From contig NC_091967.1 of assembly GCF_036711975.1 (NCBI RefSeq), forward strand, positions 1,736,001 to 1,800,000: DNA of 64,000 nt. The letters run 5' to 3'. Position numbers and translations under genes: made by a program. Source of the stretch: Onthophagus taurus. Its lineage: Eukaryota; Arthropoda; Insecta; Coleoptera; Scarabaeidae. Shown piece after piece: positions 1 to 10,554 of this stretch (positions within the stretch are counted from its first letter, which is position 1; each line of letters starts with the position of its first letter). The notes under the pieces are model-generated. The model was given only the letters and a program-made list of their open reading frames with translations, was not told the DNA's origin and did no database searches.

Positions 1-486
1 AGAATTATTTTACGATTTGCTTTCGCATCCACACAACAATAATATTTTTAGTTAAATAACCAGATAAACTTCCAAGAAATATTAGTCATAATACAAATAA
101 CACGTTGTGTGGCTACAGTCACACCGTTTCATTTCTATTATTAGAATAATTTTCTTTAAATTAGATCTATACTTGATTTCAAAAACCAATTGGTTTTAAT
201 AACCATCGAAAATAAATTACTTTTACATTATTAAAAATAATTATAATAAAGAAATCAATAATTATGAGTATTATTTCTTGTGACTTTAACCACCGATGTA
301 ATCAGCTAGCTTCAGATCATTACAGCAACTTCACTCCATTTGAACTTCCAATCGATATATAGGTTGTAAATAATTAAAAAAAAATCTGTTAAAGTTAAGT
401 TTAAAACGTTTATTTAAAGTTTAAGTAATTCTCTTTTCGTTAATTTTCGTTAAATGTTACGTTATTTTGTTAATTTAATATAAAAA
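1..486 (+). promoter_or_regulatory. 5' flank and presumed promoter/5' UTR of the Chk1 gene
   Basis: AT-rich sequence upstream of the Chk1 start codon with no credible coding region. The promoter and the transcription start must lie here or to the left of the window, but I cannot point to a specific TATA box or initiator. The call rests on position only. Confidence 0.4.
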
Positions 487-3400
487 ATGGATAAGAGTCC
501 AAAGTTTTTTGTTGAAAATTGGAAAATGATTCAAACCTTAGGAGAAGGAGCTTTTGGGCAGTAAGTTTAACAAATTTCCTTTTTTAAATCAAAATTAATA
601 AGAGTTAAATTCACCATAACTTGTTGAGTATTGATTTCACCTACTTTCATCCATTAATTTTTATAGAGTTAAATTATTAGTGAACCAAACAACACAACAA
701 GCAGTAGCAGTTAAAATAATTAATTTAAATGATAAAACAAGTAAAGAAGTAATCGAAAAAGAAGTAAAAATCCATAAAGTATTAGCTCACCCGCATATAA
801 TTAGGTTGTTTGGGCAAAGAGAAGAACCGGAAACTGTTTATATCTTTATGGAGTACGCATCCGGGGGCGAACTTTTTAATAAAATCGAACCTGATGTTGG
901 GATGCCTACGTTCGAGGCTCAAAAGTATATGAAACAAATCCTTGATGGAGTCCAATATTTACACACCAAGGGTGTAGCCCATCGAGATATCAAACCAGAA
1001 AATATCTTATTGGATGAAGAGGGTGTTATTAAAATTAGTGATTTTGGTATGGCCACTATTTTTAGATTGAGAGGGAAAGAAAGACTTTTAGATAAAAAGT
1101 AAATATATTTCTTTGTTAAGTCATTATTCTAAAAGATGTTTTTTTTAATTTAGATGCGGTACTTTACCGTATGTAGCCCCAGAAGTAATGGAATCTCCGT
1201 ATAAAGCAGAACCAGCAGATTTATGGTCATGTGGAATCGTTTTAATAGCTATGTTATCTGGAGGTGGGTAATTAATTGAGATAAAAATGATATTTCTTAA
1301 ATTATTTTTTTTAATTATTTAGAACTACCATGGGATGAACCATCAGATAAATCAATCGACTATGTTACATTTAGAAAAGAAAGTGGTCTTCTAATCAGTC
1401 CATGGTCAAAATTAAGCACAATTTCATTGAGCTTAATCAGAAAAATATTGGCTCATAACCCTCGAGATAGACCAACAATAAACCAAGTGTTGCAACATCC
1501 ATTTTTAACATCTAATTATGATAAGGGTGTGTTAAAAATTTATTTTTTTATTGATGTAATAAGATATTAGATTTCGATGGTTTTTCTTTGGCAATTAGCT
1601 GAGTGAGTAAAATTGAACATCATAAAGCTAAATTACCAAAGCAAAAACGTTGGTAAAATCAACAAATAAATATTTTCTAAACCTTCAATCACACATGGGA
1701 AGTCCGCAATTGCTATCAGGCAAAATTTTTTTTTGTATTAAATCCATATAACTTAACCCATTTGCGTCATAAACTTACAAGGGAAGTGTCAGAACTCACC
1801 AATTTCGTTGTAATTTGGTATAGTGATAATATAAGCCAAAATCAGGTTTATGTATTTTTTTATATGTGCTAATAAAACCCCTGGGGCGATTTATAAGAGT
1901 TAGAAATTGGGGCGAACGGTATACAGGTGATTTATTAGCTCACCATCAAACTTTGACATATGATAGCTAATCCAATTACCAAAAAAAAATGTTAATGAAC
2001 ATAAGTATGTCCTATTTTAATTATTTACGAAATTATAACACTTTAAAGTTTTAATTTTTATATCATAATTAACTGCTACATTTTTTTTAAAAACACTATA
2101 TTACAAATATTGTTTAAAATAGCCTCCTTCTGCTAGAATTTTATGGATATACAGGGTGTCTCAGCGACACCGATCATTAGACGTTTCTGGGGTTCTAACC
2201 AAAATAAAAATTTGAGAATTCAGACTCAAGTATTATCAATTACGATCTCTTCGACTAAAATATTTTCAGATTTCTTGCACTTTCGGTTATACCGGAAGTC
2301 GCCACATGTGGCTGAAGTTAGATTCATATTCGAATCTGTACCAGATTCAGATTCATAAAATTACAGTTGACCAGACAAGTATTGAACATATCAATTGAAA
2401 AATCGTTTTCTGAAACTACAGAAGTTGTAGCAATCTGCAACTACCCTGGATTATTCGAATAGACCCTCTAGTATGTTCCCTGTCTACCCTCACCCTCAGA
2501 TTTGCCGTAGGGGCCGAGGGGTTCCTCGTTTTCAATAGCATACTTAGATATTATTTTCTCAATAACTAGAGACTGCAGCACCCTGATACTAGTCTAGATT
2601 ATTGCATTAGGTCCTCTGGTATCTTTCTAGCCCACCAGCACCCCCAGATTTGCCGTAGGGGCCGAGGGGTGAATTTTTTAATATTACTCGTTTTCAATAT
2701 CAAATGTAAACATTATTTTCTCAATAATTAGAGACTGCAGCACCCTGATACTAGTCTAGATTATTGCATTAGGTCCTCTGGTATCTTTCTAGCATACCAG
2801 CACCCCCAGATTTGCCGTAGGGGCCGAGGGGTGAATTTTTTAATATTACTCGTTTTCAATATCAAATGTAAACATTATTTTCTCAATAACTAGAGACTGC
2901 AGCACCCTGGGACTAGTCTAGATTATTGCATTACGTCCTCTGGTATCCTTCTAGCCCATCAGCACCCCCAAATTTGCCGTAGGGGCCGAAGGGTGAATTT
3001 TTCAATATTCCTCGTTTTCAATATCAAGTGTAAAAATTATTTTCTCAATAACTAGAAACTGCAGCACCCTGGGACTAGTCTAGATTATTGCATTAGGTCC
3101 TCTGGTATCCTTGTAGCCCATCAGCACCCGCAGATTTGCCGTAGGGGCCGAAGGGTGAATTTTTTAATATTACTCGTTTTCAATATCAAATCTAAACATT
3201 ATTTTCTTAATAACTAGAGACTGCAGCACCCTGGGACTAGTCTAGATTATTGCATTAGGTCCTCTGCTATCCTTGTAGCCCATCAGCACCCCCAGATTTG
3301 CCGTAGGGACCGAAGGGTGAATTTTTCAATATTACTCGTTTTCAATAGCAAAGTTAAAAATTATTTTCTCAATTACTAGAGACTTCAGCACCCTGGGACT

Positions 3401-6400
3401 AGTCTAGATAATTGTATTAGGTCCTCTGGTATCCTTGTAGCCCATCAGCACCCCCAGATTAGCCGTAGGGGCTGAAGGGTGAATTTTTCAATATTCCTCG
3501 TTTTCAATAGCAAAGTTAAAAATTATTTTCTCAATAACTAGAAACTGCAGCACCCTGGGACTAGTCTATATTATTGCATTATGTCCTCTAGTATCCTTCT
3601 AGTCCACTCGCACCCCCAGATTTGCCGTAGGAGCCGAAGGGTGAATTTTTTAAAATTCCTCGTTTTCAATAGCAAAATTAAAAATTATTTTCTAGACTAG
3701 ACTAGAAGAACTAAAGACTACAGCGCCCTGGGACTGGTCTAGATTATTATATTCAAAATTTATTCAATATTTAGTTTGATTTGAAAGTATAATTTTCATA
3801 TGGCTTTTACTTCTTTATTAATGAAACTTGAACGACACTTTTCAAAAATTTTAGACACATTAAAGCATTTAAATTAATTTTTTATATTGTTTTTTGTATT
3901 TGTTTTTTATATTATATGTTTTTTATATTGACACGGCTCTACCTGTAACGTCGATAGCTGTGCCTTACTTATAAAGGTTTCATTATCAGTAGAGGGTTCT
4001 GATAAATGTTCTTCATCTAATCTATCATGAATATTACTAAATAATGAAACGTTAGAAACAAGTAGCTGCGATATAGTTGGCGACGAACGTTTTAGAATGG
4101 GGCTGTTACTATTTAGTATTATAGTTTCATTTGCATTAGTAGATCTTTCTTTTATTTCAATGTTATTATATAGAAGTAAAAGCAATACGAAATTATAATA
4201 TCAAACTAAATATTACATCAATTTTAAATATAATAATCTAGACTAGTTCTAGGGTGCTGCAGTCTCTAGTTATTGAGAAAATAAAGTTTAAATTTGATAT
4301 TGAAAACGAGTAATATTAAAAAATTCACCCCTCGGCCCCTACGGCAAATCTGGGGGTGCTGGTATGCTAGAAAGATACCAGAGGACCTAATGCAATAATC
4401 TAGACTAGTATCAGGGTGCTGCAGTCTCTAATTATTGAGAAAATAATGTTTACATTTGATATTGAAAACGAGTAATATTAAAAAATTCACCCCTCGGCCC
4501 CTACGGCAAATCTGGGGGTGCTGGTATGCTAGAAAGATACCAGAGGACCTAATGCAATAATCTAGACTAGTATCAGGGTGCTGCAGTCTCTAATTATTGA
4601 GAAAATAATGTTTACATTTGATATTGAAAACGAGTAATATTAAAAAATCACCCCTCGGCCCCTACGGCAAATCTGGGGGTGCTGGTGGGCTAGAAAGATA
4701 CCAGAGGACCTAATGCAATAATCTAGACTAGTATCAGGGTGCTGCAGTCTCTAATTATTGAGAAAATAATGTTTACATTTGATATTGAAAACGAATAATA
4801 TTAAAAAATTCACCCCTTGGCCCCTACGGCAAATCTGGGGGTGCTGGTGGGCTAGAAAGATACCAGAGGACCTAATGCAATAATCTGAACTAGTCCCAGG
4901 GTGCTGCAGTCTCTAGTTATTGAGAAAATAATATCTAAGTATGCTATTGAAAACGGTGAACCGCTCGGCCCCCACGGCAAATCTGAGGGTGAGGATAGAC
5001 AGGGAACATACTAGAGGGTCTATTCGAATTATCCAGGGTAGTCGCAGATTGCTACAACTTCTGTAATTTCAGAAAACTATTTTTCAATTGATATGTTCAA
5101 TACTTGTCTGGTCAACTGTAATTTTATGAATCTGAATCTGGTACAGATTCGAATATGAATCTAACTTCAGCCACATAGTCGCCACCTACTTTATTTTTGT
5201 AAATGAACACCCGTATATTTTTACATATTTGGATTTGTCTGTTTTCAAGGTTTATAAATAACTTTACTTTTTGCAATTTGATTCGGCCGTTCTCGAGTTA
5301 TTCGAATTTTTCTAGAAAAATCTGCTCCAGCAGACAGATTTGTTCAAAAAATCAGAGAACATTCGATTTTTGGGATATCAATTTAGGATTCAGAACATGC
5401 TTAAGCAATATGATGGAGTATGTTTTTGTGCCGAGAACGGCTGTCTAGAACGTTTGGTCACTTTACTATGGCACGTTAACTTTTCAAAATTTGGAAGCAC
5501 CATAACTTAATTTTTTTAAATGGCACCCCCCATATTTTATTACTCAGTCGTCTTCAGTGTCTCATTCTACATCTTTTATATCCCATATGTCCCATACCTA
5601 ACATTAATCGTTTGGGAGATAATTACGGTTTTTTGAAGGTATTTGGAGGTTTTTATTTATAAAATTTAATTTAAATTGAGTTGTTGGCAGTTTTGCAAGC
5701 ACTTCAAGAATGCAGAGTCGATTATCGATATACCAAACTTATTTATAACATCTACAAGAATGCTACAATGACGGTAAAATTGCATGAAAGTACTGAAGAA
5801 AGTAGAAATAGTAAACCACTGATTGTAAGTAAAACAACTGGATTTGACCCAAAAAGGCATAAACATTAACCCAGATATGCCTAAATTAAAACCACTTTAC
5901 AAATCATAATAACTTTATTGAAAACTTATTTAAAGAAGCAAAACAAAGTCTTACAAACAAACCATGACAATTTGTTTTTTTTTAATTGGAAATTCGGGCC
6001 GTCCTACATGTAAGACATTCGGCACATGAATATCTATAAACGTAAAATTGTTTATTAGTGTGATACTGAACAAACCACATCGTGTGTACACCAATGTCAC
6101 ATTTTGCGCATCTCGTTGTAGTTTTTTGATGGCAATGAGCACACCTAGTTTGTTTTTCTTGGGGCATAACTAAATGAACCGCATATCTATTTCGTGGGAC
6201 CTACTGGTATGTCCTTTTTGATATGACGATGTTTTTTTATTCTGAACCAACAGCATTACAGCAATTCTCCTTCTAAAACTAAGTTGATCTAATTCTCCTC
6301 CATTCTTGCAATGCAAATGCCATGCGTTTTGAATTGCCATGTCAATACAGTGAGATATCAAAGGAAAATACAATTTTTTTGAATGAGTGAATTGGGGCAA

Positions 6401-9400
6401 CTCCAGAAAAATTGGAACAAACAGAAACTACACTATTATCGTGCCACTTTACTGCAATTATATTCTGTTCTACAATTTTTGCATAATCATAACTTCCTCT
6501 GCGCTGCTTCTTTGTGAGTTTTGAATCTATAAGAGAAATGTCTTTTAGCCTGTTTTCTCTAACCGTACCAGTAGCATAAAAATTCCAGTCAGTTAGTTTT
6601 TCGATCAACGGAATTGACGTAAAAAAGTTATCAAAAAAGAGATGAAATTTTTTATCTGGCCATTCCTTACGTAAAGCTTGCGCATATTCTAAGACTACTC
6701 CAGCACCAACTCCCAATTCAGAAAAGTTTTCACTTATATTTGTAGAGGCTCCTTGATAAGGTTCGAACGAATTCAAGTAACCTAACCTGGTACTTCCTAC
6801 CCATAACTTATATCCATAGCGCATGGGTTTTCCTCGAATATACTGCTTACAGCTATGACGTCCATAATACGGAACCATAGCTTCATCAACTGAGTGCATT
6901 TCTTCAAGCGAGGAATTCTCCATGAATTTTTTATTCAACAGTGTGAAAAGCGGCCTTAGTTTAGCACCCTGGTCCAACTGCTGATTATCACAGACGTGAA
7001 GATTAGAAAACAAATACTCAAACCGGTCGCTTGTAATTGCTTCTGTAATCATGACGTTATGGCAATCTTTTTCACGTTCCCAGAACATCCTCCGTCTCGG
7101 TACTTGCATATATCCACTAAGTATCAAAACGCCTATAAAAGCGTTTACTTCCTGCTTTTCTATTTTTTTGTTGTGCGTACTTATTACTCTGATTCAAAAT
7201 CAATTCTATTACTTCTTCGTCAAAAAATTTTGAGAAAAGCTCTAAGGGGTTTTCTGTGATCGCCGAATTCGTAGGACTATCAAAGTCGGTGGGCGGTAAT
7301 TTCAAATCTTCTTTTATCCAACTGTAGTGCATCTGTCTCTTTTTAGTTTTTACTTTTTGTTTGTTTCTTGCTGCCGTGTTTTGTGATTGTAACTCTGATA
7401 GAGGTATATTGTCATCTGATGAAAAATCACTGTCGTAGTTACTTTCAATTACGATTTCCACCGGCGCTTGTAACTGTGATGCCGGTAGGTTATTCACTGT
7501 AAGATCATTTTCTGCTCCAAAATCAGGTCGGCTGCAGCGTTTACAGGAGGAAATATAGTTATTTCATCAACCTGGCTGACAATGTCGTCATTGTCCTCAA
7601 GCATAGCAAGGGCTTCATGAAGCGAAAACCCCCTGCAATAATCCATTTCCAACTTATCTTGACTTTCGGATGCACTTAAAACAAAATCTAAAGAAAACAC
7701 CTAAACTGCAAGTTATCACTCTCACTGCTACATCTAAAAAGCACGACTTCATGTGACGTGCGCATTTCCATTGACCTTGCAAGTTTCAACAGGAATTGAC
7801 CGTCCTAAATGTAATTACATGTAGTTTACATTAGGCATGTCTGGGTTAATTGCAAATGCTTAAGTAATTTGCGCTACGCGGCCGATATAGTTCTTATTTC
7901 GGATAGGCTTAGAGAGATTAATGCTGAACGACTTAAAGGGGGTGTGTGCAAAAGTTGGGCTAAATACCAACGAGGAGAAATTAAAATTTATGATAAATCT
8001 TGTTCCCAGCTCTAACATCAACATTGGGGATAACGAGACTGAGGTATGTATATCTTGGAGGAGCTACTTTCTCCTCTTTTAATTGTTTTAAAAGAATCCT
8101 CTAGCACGTTTGGACCAAGGGTACTAAATACAATGTTCAAAACAGATAACGTACTCGTTTTGGCAACAAAGTTATAAGACTAACTTCTAAATTTTATTAG
8201 AAGATTTTCTAATCAAGTTATTCTCTGCTAGTACAATGTCAATTTGCATCAGGTAATATTTAAAAATTGCAATCCCTAACGCATAACCAGTTGTCTTCCC
8301 CATTAAAGATTTATTAAAGTTTTTAAATACGCGTGGTTTGCAACTATTGTATAGAGAACAGACCAAAACAGTTTAAAAATTCCGTGGAGGTTTGCTTTTC
8401 TAATGAAAAAAGAACGTGCGATATCTATGCACATTCTATCTGTTACATTTTTTCCATGATTTTCATTATTGCCAACAATACATTGAACAAAAATAAGTAA
8501 AAAAAGAAATTAAACTAATAATGTAGAATAGAATTTGTGAAATTCAACCATTTTTTTGTCAATTACTTTTTAACTCATTATTAACAAATATTTATATAAT
8601 TATCTTAATTTTTATGTTATTTAAATAGAGTAAGGGTAGCAAACCTCATTGAACATGGATAAAAAGTTGTTTAAAAAAAAAAACTAAAATATATCTATAT
8701 TCAAGATTTTTGTGTAGGAATTTGAAAATTATTAGCTTATAAGTGCTTTTAAAAGTACTACTTAACATACAAAAAAATCATCGTGTTAAATTGCATCAAA
8801 ATCGCTGTACCAAATTACAACGAAATCGGTGAGGGACAGTTCCGACCCTTCCCTTTTTAGATTGTTAGAACTAGAAGAAAGTTTTAGTTGTAGGTCTCGT
8901 GTTTTTAATCGTTTCAAATTGAAATCTTTTTCTGATTTCTTATTATTCTTATAGATGTGGTGGATTGTAACACACCATCAATAACGCTATCACAACCAAC
9001 AATAAGAGAAGCAGTTCCACCAAATTCTTTACAACTATTATTATCGCAAGATCTAAAAGCTAATAAACCGATTTGTTTTTCACAACCTATCAATAACGAA
9101 GATCTTATTTTGGGATCACAAATTCAATTTACTCAAAGTCCCGTCAATCACGTATGTTTTATACTTTTTAATAATCTTGAGCAAAACTTTTAATTTTTTT
9201 ATTGTTAGACTAATTTCCAACGATTAATCAAACGAATGACGCGATTCTTCGTTACAACCAATATCGAGGAAACTATAAAGTATTTGGGGGTGGTGTTAGA
9301 TCAATTACACATGAGGTGGAGCATAAACGCAGAAAGAGCGGTAATTTTTTCTTAATTTTGATATATATATTTTAATTACAGATTTTTTTTATAGTTGATT

Positions 9401-9574
9401 GTTACAACAACAGATATTAGGAAAACTAAGTTGAGCTTTAAAGGAAGTTTTATTAACATGGATGGTAAATTATTGGTTGATTTTCAATTGGTGAAAGGTT
9501 GCGGGATTGAGTTTAAGAAAAGATTTGTGAAAATAAAAGAGTTGGCCAAAGATATTATTGCTCCAAATCCTTAA
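487..9574 (+). CDS. Chk1: Serine/threonine-protein kinase Chk1 (checkpoint kinase 1, grapes), complete, 7 exons
   Basis: Nuclear kinase that is phosphorylated by ATR after DNA damage or stalled replication and blocks mitotic entry. Exons: 487-560, 667-1098, 1154-1263, 1323-1526, 8955-9151, 9209-9340, 9395-9574. All junctions are GT-AG and in phase, giving 442 residues, slightly short of the roughly 475 of vertebrate Chk1. Visible landmarks: the glycine loop LGEGAFGQV (18-26), the ATP lysine in AVKII (K41), the catalytic loop HRDIKPEN (D132) and DFG (D150). A linker with SQ/TQ sites follows (FSQP, GSQ, FTQSP). The C-terminal regulatory domain contains MTRFF, then a VDFQLVKG stretch and EFKKRF, as in the Chk1 KA1-like tail. 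The start was chosen because the frame begins just before the conserved [14 protein letters not shown] segment. Intron 4 (1527-8954) is 7.4 kb and full of transposons; the other introns are 54-106 nt. The gene appears intact. Confidence 0.96.
1785..1832. repeat. Left copy of an inverted repeat flanking the transposon cluster in Chk1 intron 4
   Basis: The stretch containing CACCAATTTCGTTGTAATTT is the reverse complement, with a few mismatches, of 8797-8850. The two copies lie about 7 kb apart and enclose the other insertions of intron 4. They may be ends of an old element or two dispersed repeats in opposite orientation; I do not recognise the family. Confidence 0.5.
2560..3725 (+). repeat. 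162-bp tandem repeats, left arm of the foldback element
   Basis: The phrase GACTGCAGCACCCT recurs at 2571, 2733, 2895, 3057, 3219, 3381 and 3543, exactly 162 bp apart, with a diverged eighth copy near 3713. Each unit also has TCTAGATTATTGCATTA and GCCGTAGGGGCCGA. The outermost units match the other arm best, and variation increases toward the loop. Confidence 0.9.
3907..4185 (-). CDS. Unrecognised 92-residue reading frame in the loop of the foldback element
   Basis: The only open frame in the non-repeated loop between the two repeat arms. The predicted protein is rich in Ser, Asn and Leu, with acidic stretches, and resembles no family I know. It could be a captured piece of host exon, a remnant of an element protein, or chance. 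There is no signal peptide or domain signature beyond a hydrophobic first six residues. Base composition is similar to the flanks, so coding status is doubtful. Confidence 0.2.
   Translation of the reverse strand: MLLLLYNNIEIKERSTNANETIILNSNSPILKRSSPTISQLLVSNVSLFSNIHDRLDEEHLSEPSTDNETFISKAQLSTLQVEPCQYKKHII
4236..4990 (-). repeat. 162-bp tandem repeats, right arm of the foldback element (inverted)
   Basis: The inverted counterpart of the left array. GCAGTCTCTA recurs at 4259, 4421, 4583, 4744 and 4906, a period of 162 bp with one 161-bp unit. The arm has fewer units than the left arm, so the two arms have changed copy number independently. Confidence 0.9.
5870..7845. mobile_element. piggyBac transposon with intact ends (TTAA duplication)
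   Basis: The left end is TTAA then CCCAGATATGCCTAA; the right end is TTAGGCATGTCTGGG then TTAA. These are near-perfect 15-bp inverted ends with the diagnostic TTAA target duplication (5866-5869 and 7846-7849). The element is 1976 bp and carries a broken transposase on the - strand. Confidence 0.93.
5982..7700 (-). pseudogene. piggyBac transposase, frameshifted
   Basis: Frames, read on the - strand, in order: 7700-7494 (acidic N-terminus), 7497-7117, 7127-6342 (DDD core) and about 6400-5982 (C-terminus). The core keeps [13 protein letters not shown] with the first catalytic Asp and FFDNFFTS with the second. The segment expected to hold the third Asp is missing, because SNFSGVAP is followed almost at once by the KLYFPL region. 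The C-terminus has the Cys-rich finger typical of the family (CAHCxxK and [10 protein letters not shown]). Frameshifts and the lost Asp make it inactive. Confidence 0.85.
8797..8850. repeat. Right copy of the inverted repeat in Chk1 intron 4
   Basis: It carries AAATTACAACGAAATCGGTG, the inverted counterpart of the sequence near 1800. The match covers about 50 bp and is imperfect. The copy lies about 105 bp upstream of exon 5 of Chk1. Confidence 0.5.
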
Positions 9575-9670
9575 ATAAGAGTTCCTAAATGTTTTTTTTT
9601 GTATTAATATTATTGTTAAAAAGATTGTAACTTATTTTGTAATAATATACATTTTTGATACATTGTTTGT

Positions 9671-9676
9671 AATAAA
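9671..9676 (+). promoter_or_regulatory. Candidate polyadenylation signal of Chk1
   Basis: AATAAA lies 97 bp after the Chk1 stop codon and 18 bp before the palindromic element that begins at 9694. Confidence 0.5.
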
Positions 9677-9693
9677 AAAATTAAAAATTCGGT

Positions 9694-10515
9694 AGTAGTA
9701 TAGCTATGTGTGTTTTGGACCAAAATCCCATGGTATAGACACTTTTTTACAGAGAATTTCATGACATTTTGAGATATGAGAATTTTCGTTTTTTTAAATG
9801 GAAACAACCACTGATTACTCGCTTATTAAATTCGTGTGATTACAAAAATATAGGGTTCGACAGGTCTATTTCTTATTGTTTTAGAATAAAGCCAAAAATA
9901 AACTTTTCTTTTAGTGTCGTCGAAGAAATTAAATTTACAGTTTCCTGTAAATTACGGTTCTATAACTAAAAATTAAAAAAACATATTTCTGATATTTGAA
10001 ATAAATATATTTGTTGAACTGTTTAATTTATATATGTTTTACACGAAAGTTGGAATAGATTGCATTATTTCACATTTTTTATTACGATTTAATATTATTT
10101 TTAAATGACTTAATAAATTATCAATAGATGGCGCTCAAATGTTTTTTTTTTTTCCTGTTTTTAAGATCAATTACGAAAAGTTTGACATGTTAGAATGTTA
10201 CATATTAAATTATTTGTTTTTAAATACCAGAAGTTATCTTCGTATTTAATTGTTAACTTTTTAGATTTTATTTACCGCCCCGTAACTTACAGGAAACTGT
10301 AAATTTAATTTCCTCGACGACACTAGATGGAAATTTTATAAAAAAAGTTTATTTTTGGCTTTATTCTAAAACGATAAGAAATAGACCTGCCGAATCCTAT
10401 ATTTTTGTAATCAGAAAAAAATAACGAATTTAATAAGCGAATAATCAGTGGTAATTTCGGACCCCTATGTTAAACTTATGGGATTTTGGCCCAGAACGCA
10501 CATATCTATACTACT
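9694..10515. mobile_element. 822-bp palindromic element (MITE-like) between the convergent Chk1 and lipase genes
   Basis: The left end AGTAGTATAG is the exact inverse of CTATACTACT at 10506-10515. About 270 bp at each end are inverted copies, including the phrases AATAAGCCAAAAATAAAC-like and TACAGTTTCCTGTAA-like segments on both arms. The central part has no coding potential. I could not define a clear target duplication, so the family is open. It occupies almost all the space between the two 3' ends. Confidence 0.75.
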
Positions 10516-10533
10516 TGCAATAATAAATTAAAC

Positions 10534-10539
10534 TTTATT
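10534..10539 (-). promoter_or_regulatory. Candidate polyadenylation signal of the lipase gene
   Basis: AATAAA on the - strand, 15 bp after the lipase stop codon and just outside the palindromic element. Confidence 0.5.
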
Positions 10540-10554
10540 TATTAATATTTAGTG

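Larger units (their letters stand above)
2306..5176. mobile_element. Foldback-type DNA transposon with 9-bp target duplication (Mutator-like by TSD length)
   Basis: The element starts ATGTGGCTGAAGTTAG and ends with the exact inverse. It is flanked on both sides by AGTCGCCAC (2297-2305 and 5177-5185), a perfect 9-bp duplication. The termini are long inverted repeats: about 260 bp of unique end sequence, followed by tandem 162-bp units, seven to eight in the left arm and about five in the right. A loop of about 0.5 kb (3740-4235) separates the arms. A 9-bp duplication is typical of Mutator-like elements. No transposase is present, so the element is non-autonomous. The family name is unknown to me. 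Confidence 0.85.
2150..5660. mobile_element. Old Tc1/mariner-type element end, split by a foldback element
   Basis: The left edge reads TACAGGGTGTCTC, the same terminal motif as the mariner-type elements at 14183, 24974 and 48537. Its sequence runs 2150-2305 and resumes at 5186-5660, where phrases such as TTTTTTAAATGGCACCCCCC resemble the subterminal parts of those other elements. I see no inverted right end, so this is a truncated, non-coding copy. The foldback element at 2306-5176 sits inside it with a 9-bp duplication. The right limit is approximate. Confidence 0.55.
5678..8075 (+). pseudogene. RTE-type non-LTR retrotransposon reverse transcriptase fragment, split by piggyBac
   Basis: Two pieces flank the piggyBac. 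The left piece (5678-5865) encodes LEALQEC-like sequence with [17 protein letters not shown], a segment typical of the RTE clade before the GVRQGD motif. The right piece (about 7865-8075) encodes [18 protein letters not shown] and then [17 protein letters not shown], which match the YADD region and the segment after it. The catalytic box reads YAAD instead of YADD, and the middle of the domain is missing, so this is a dead copy. The piggyBac inserted at or near the internal deletion. Confidence 0.7.
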
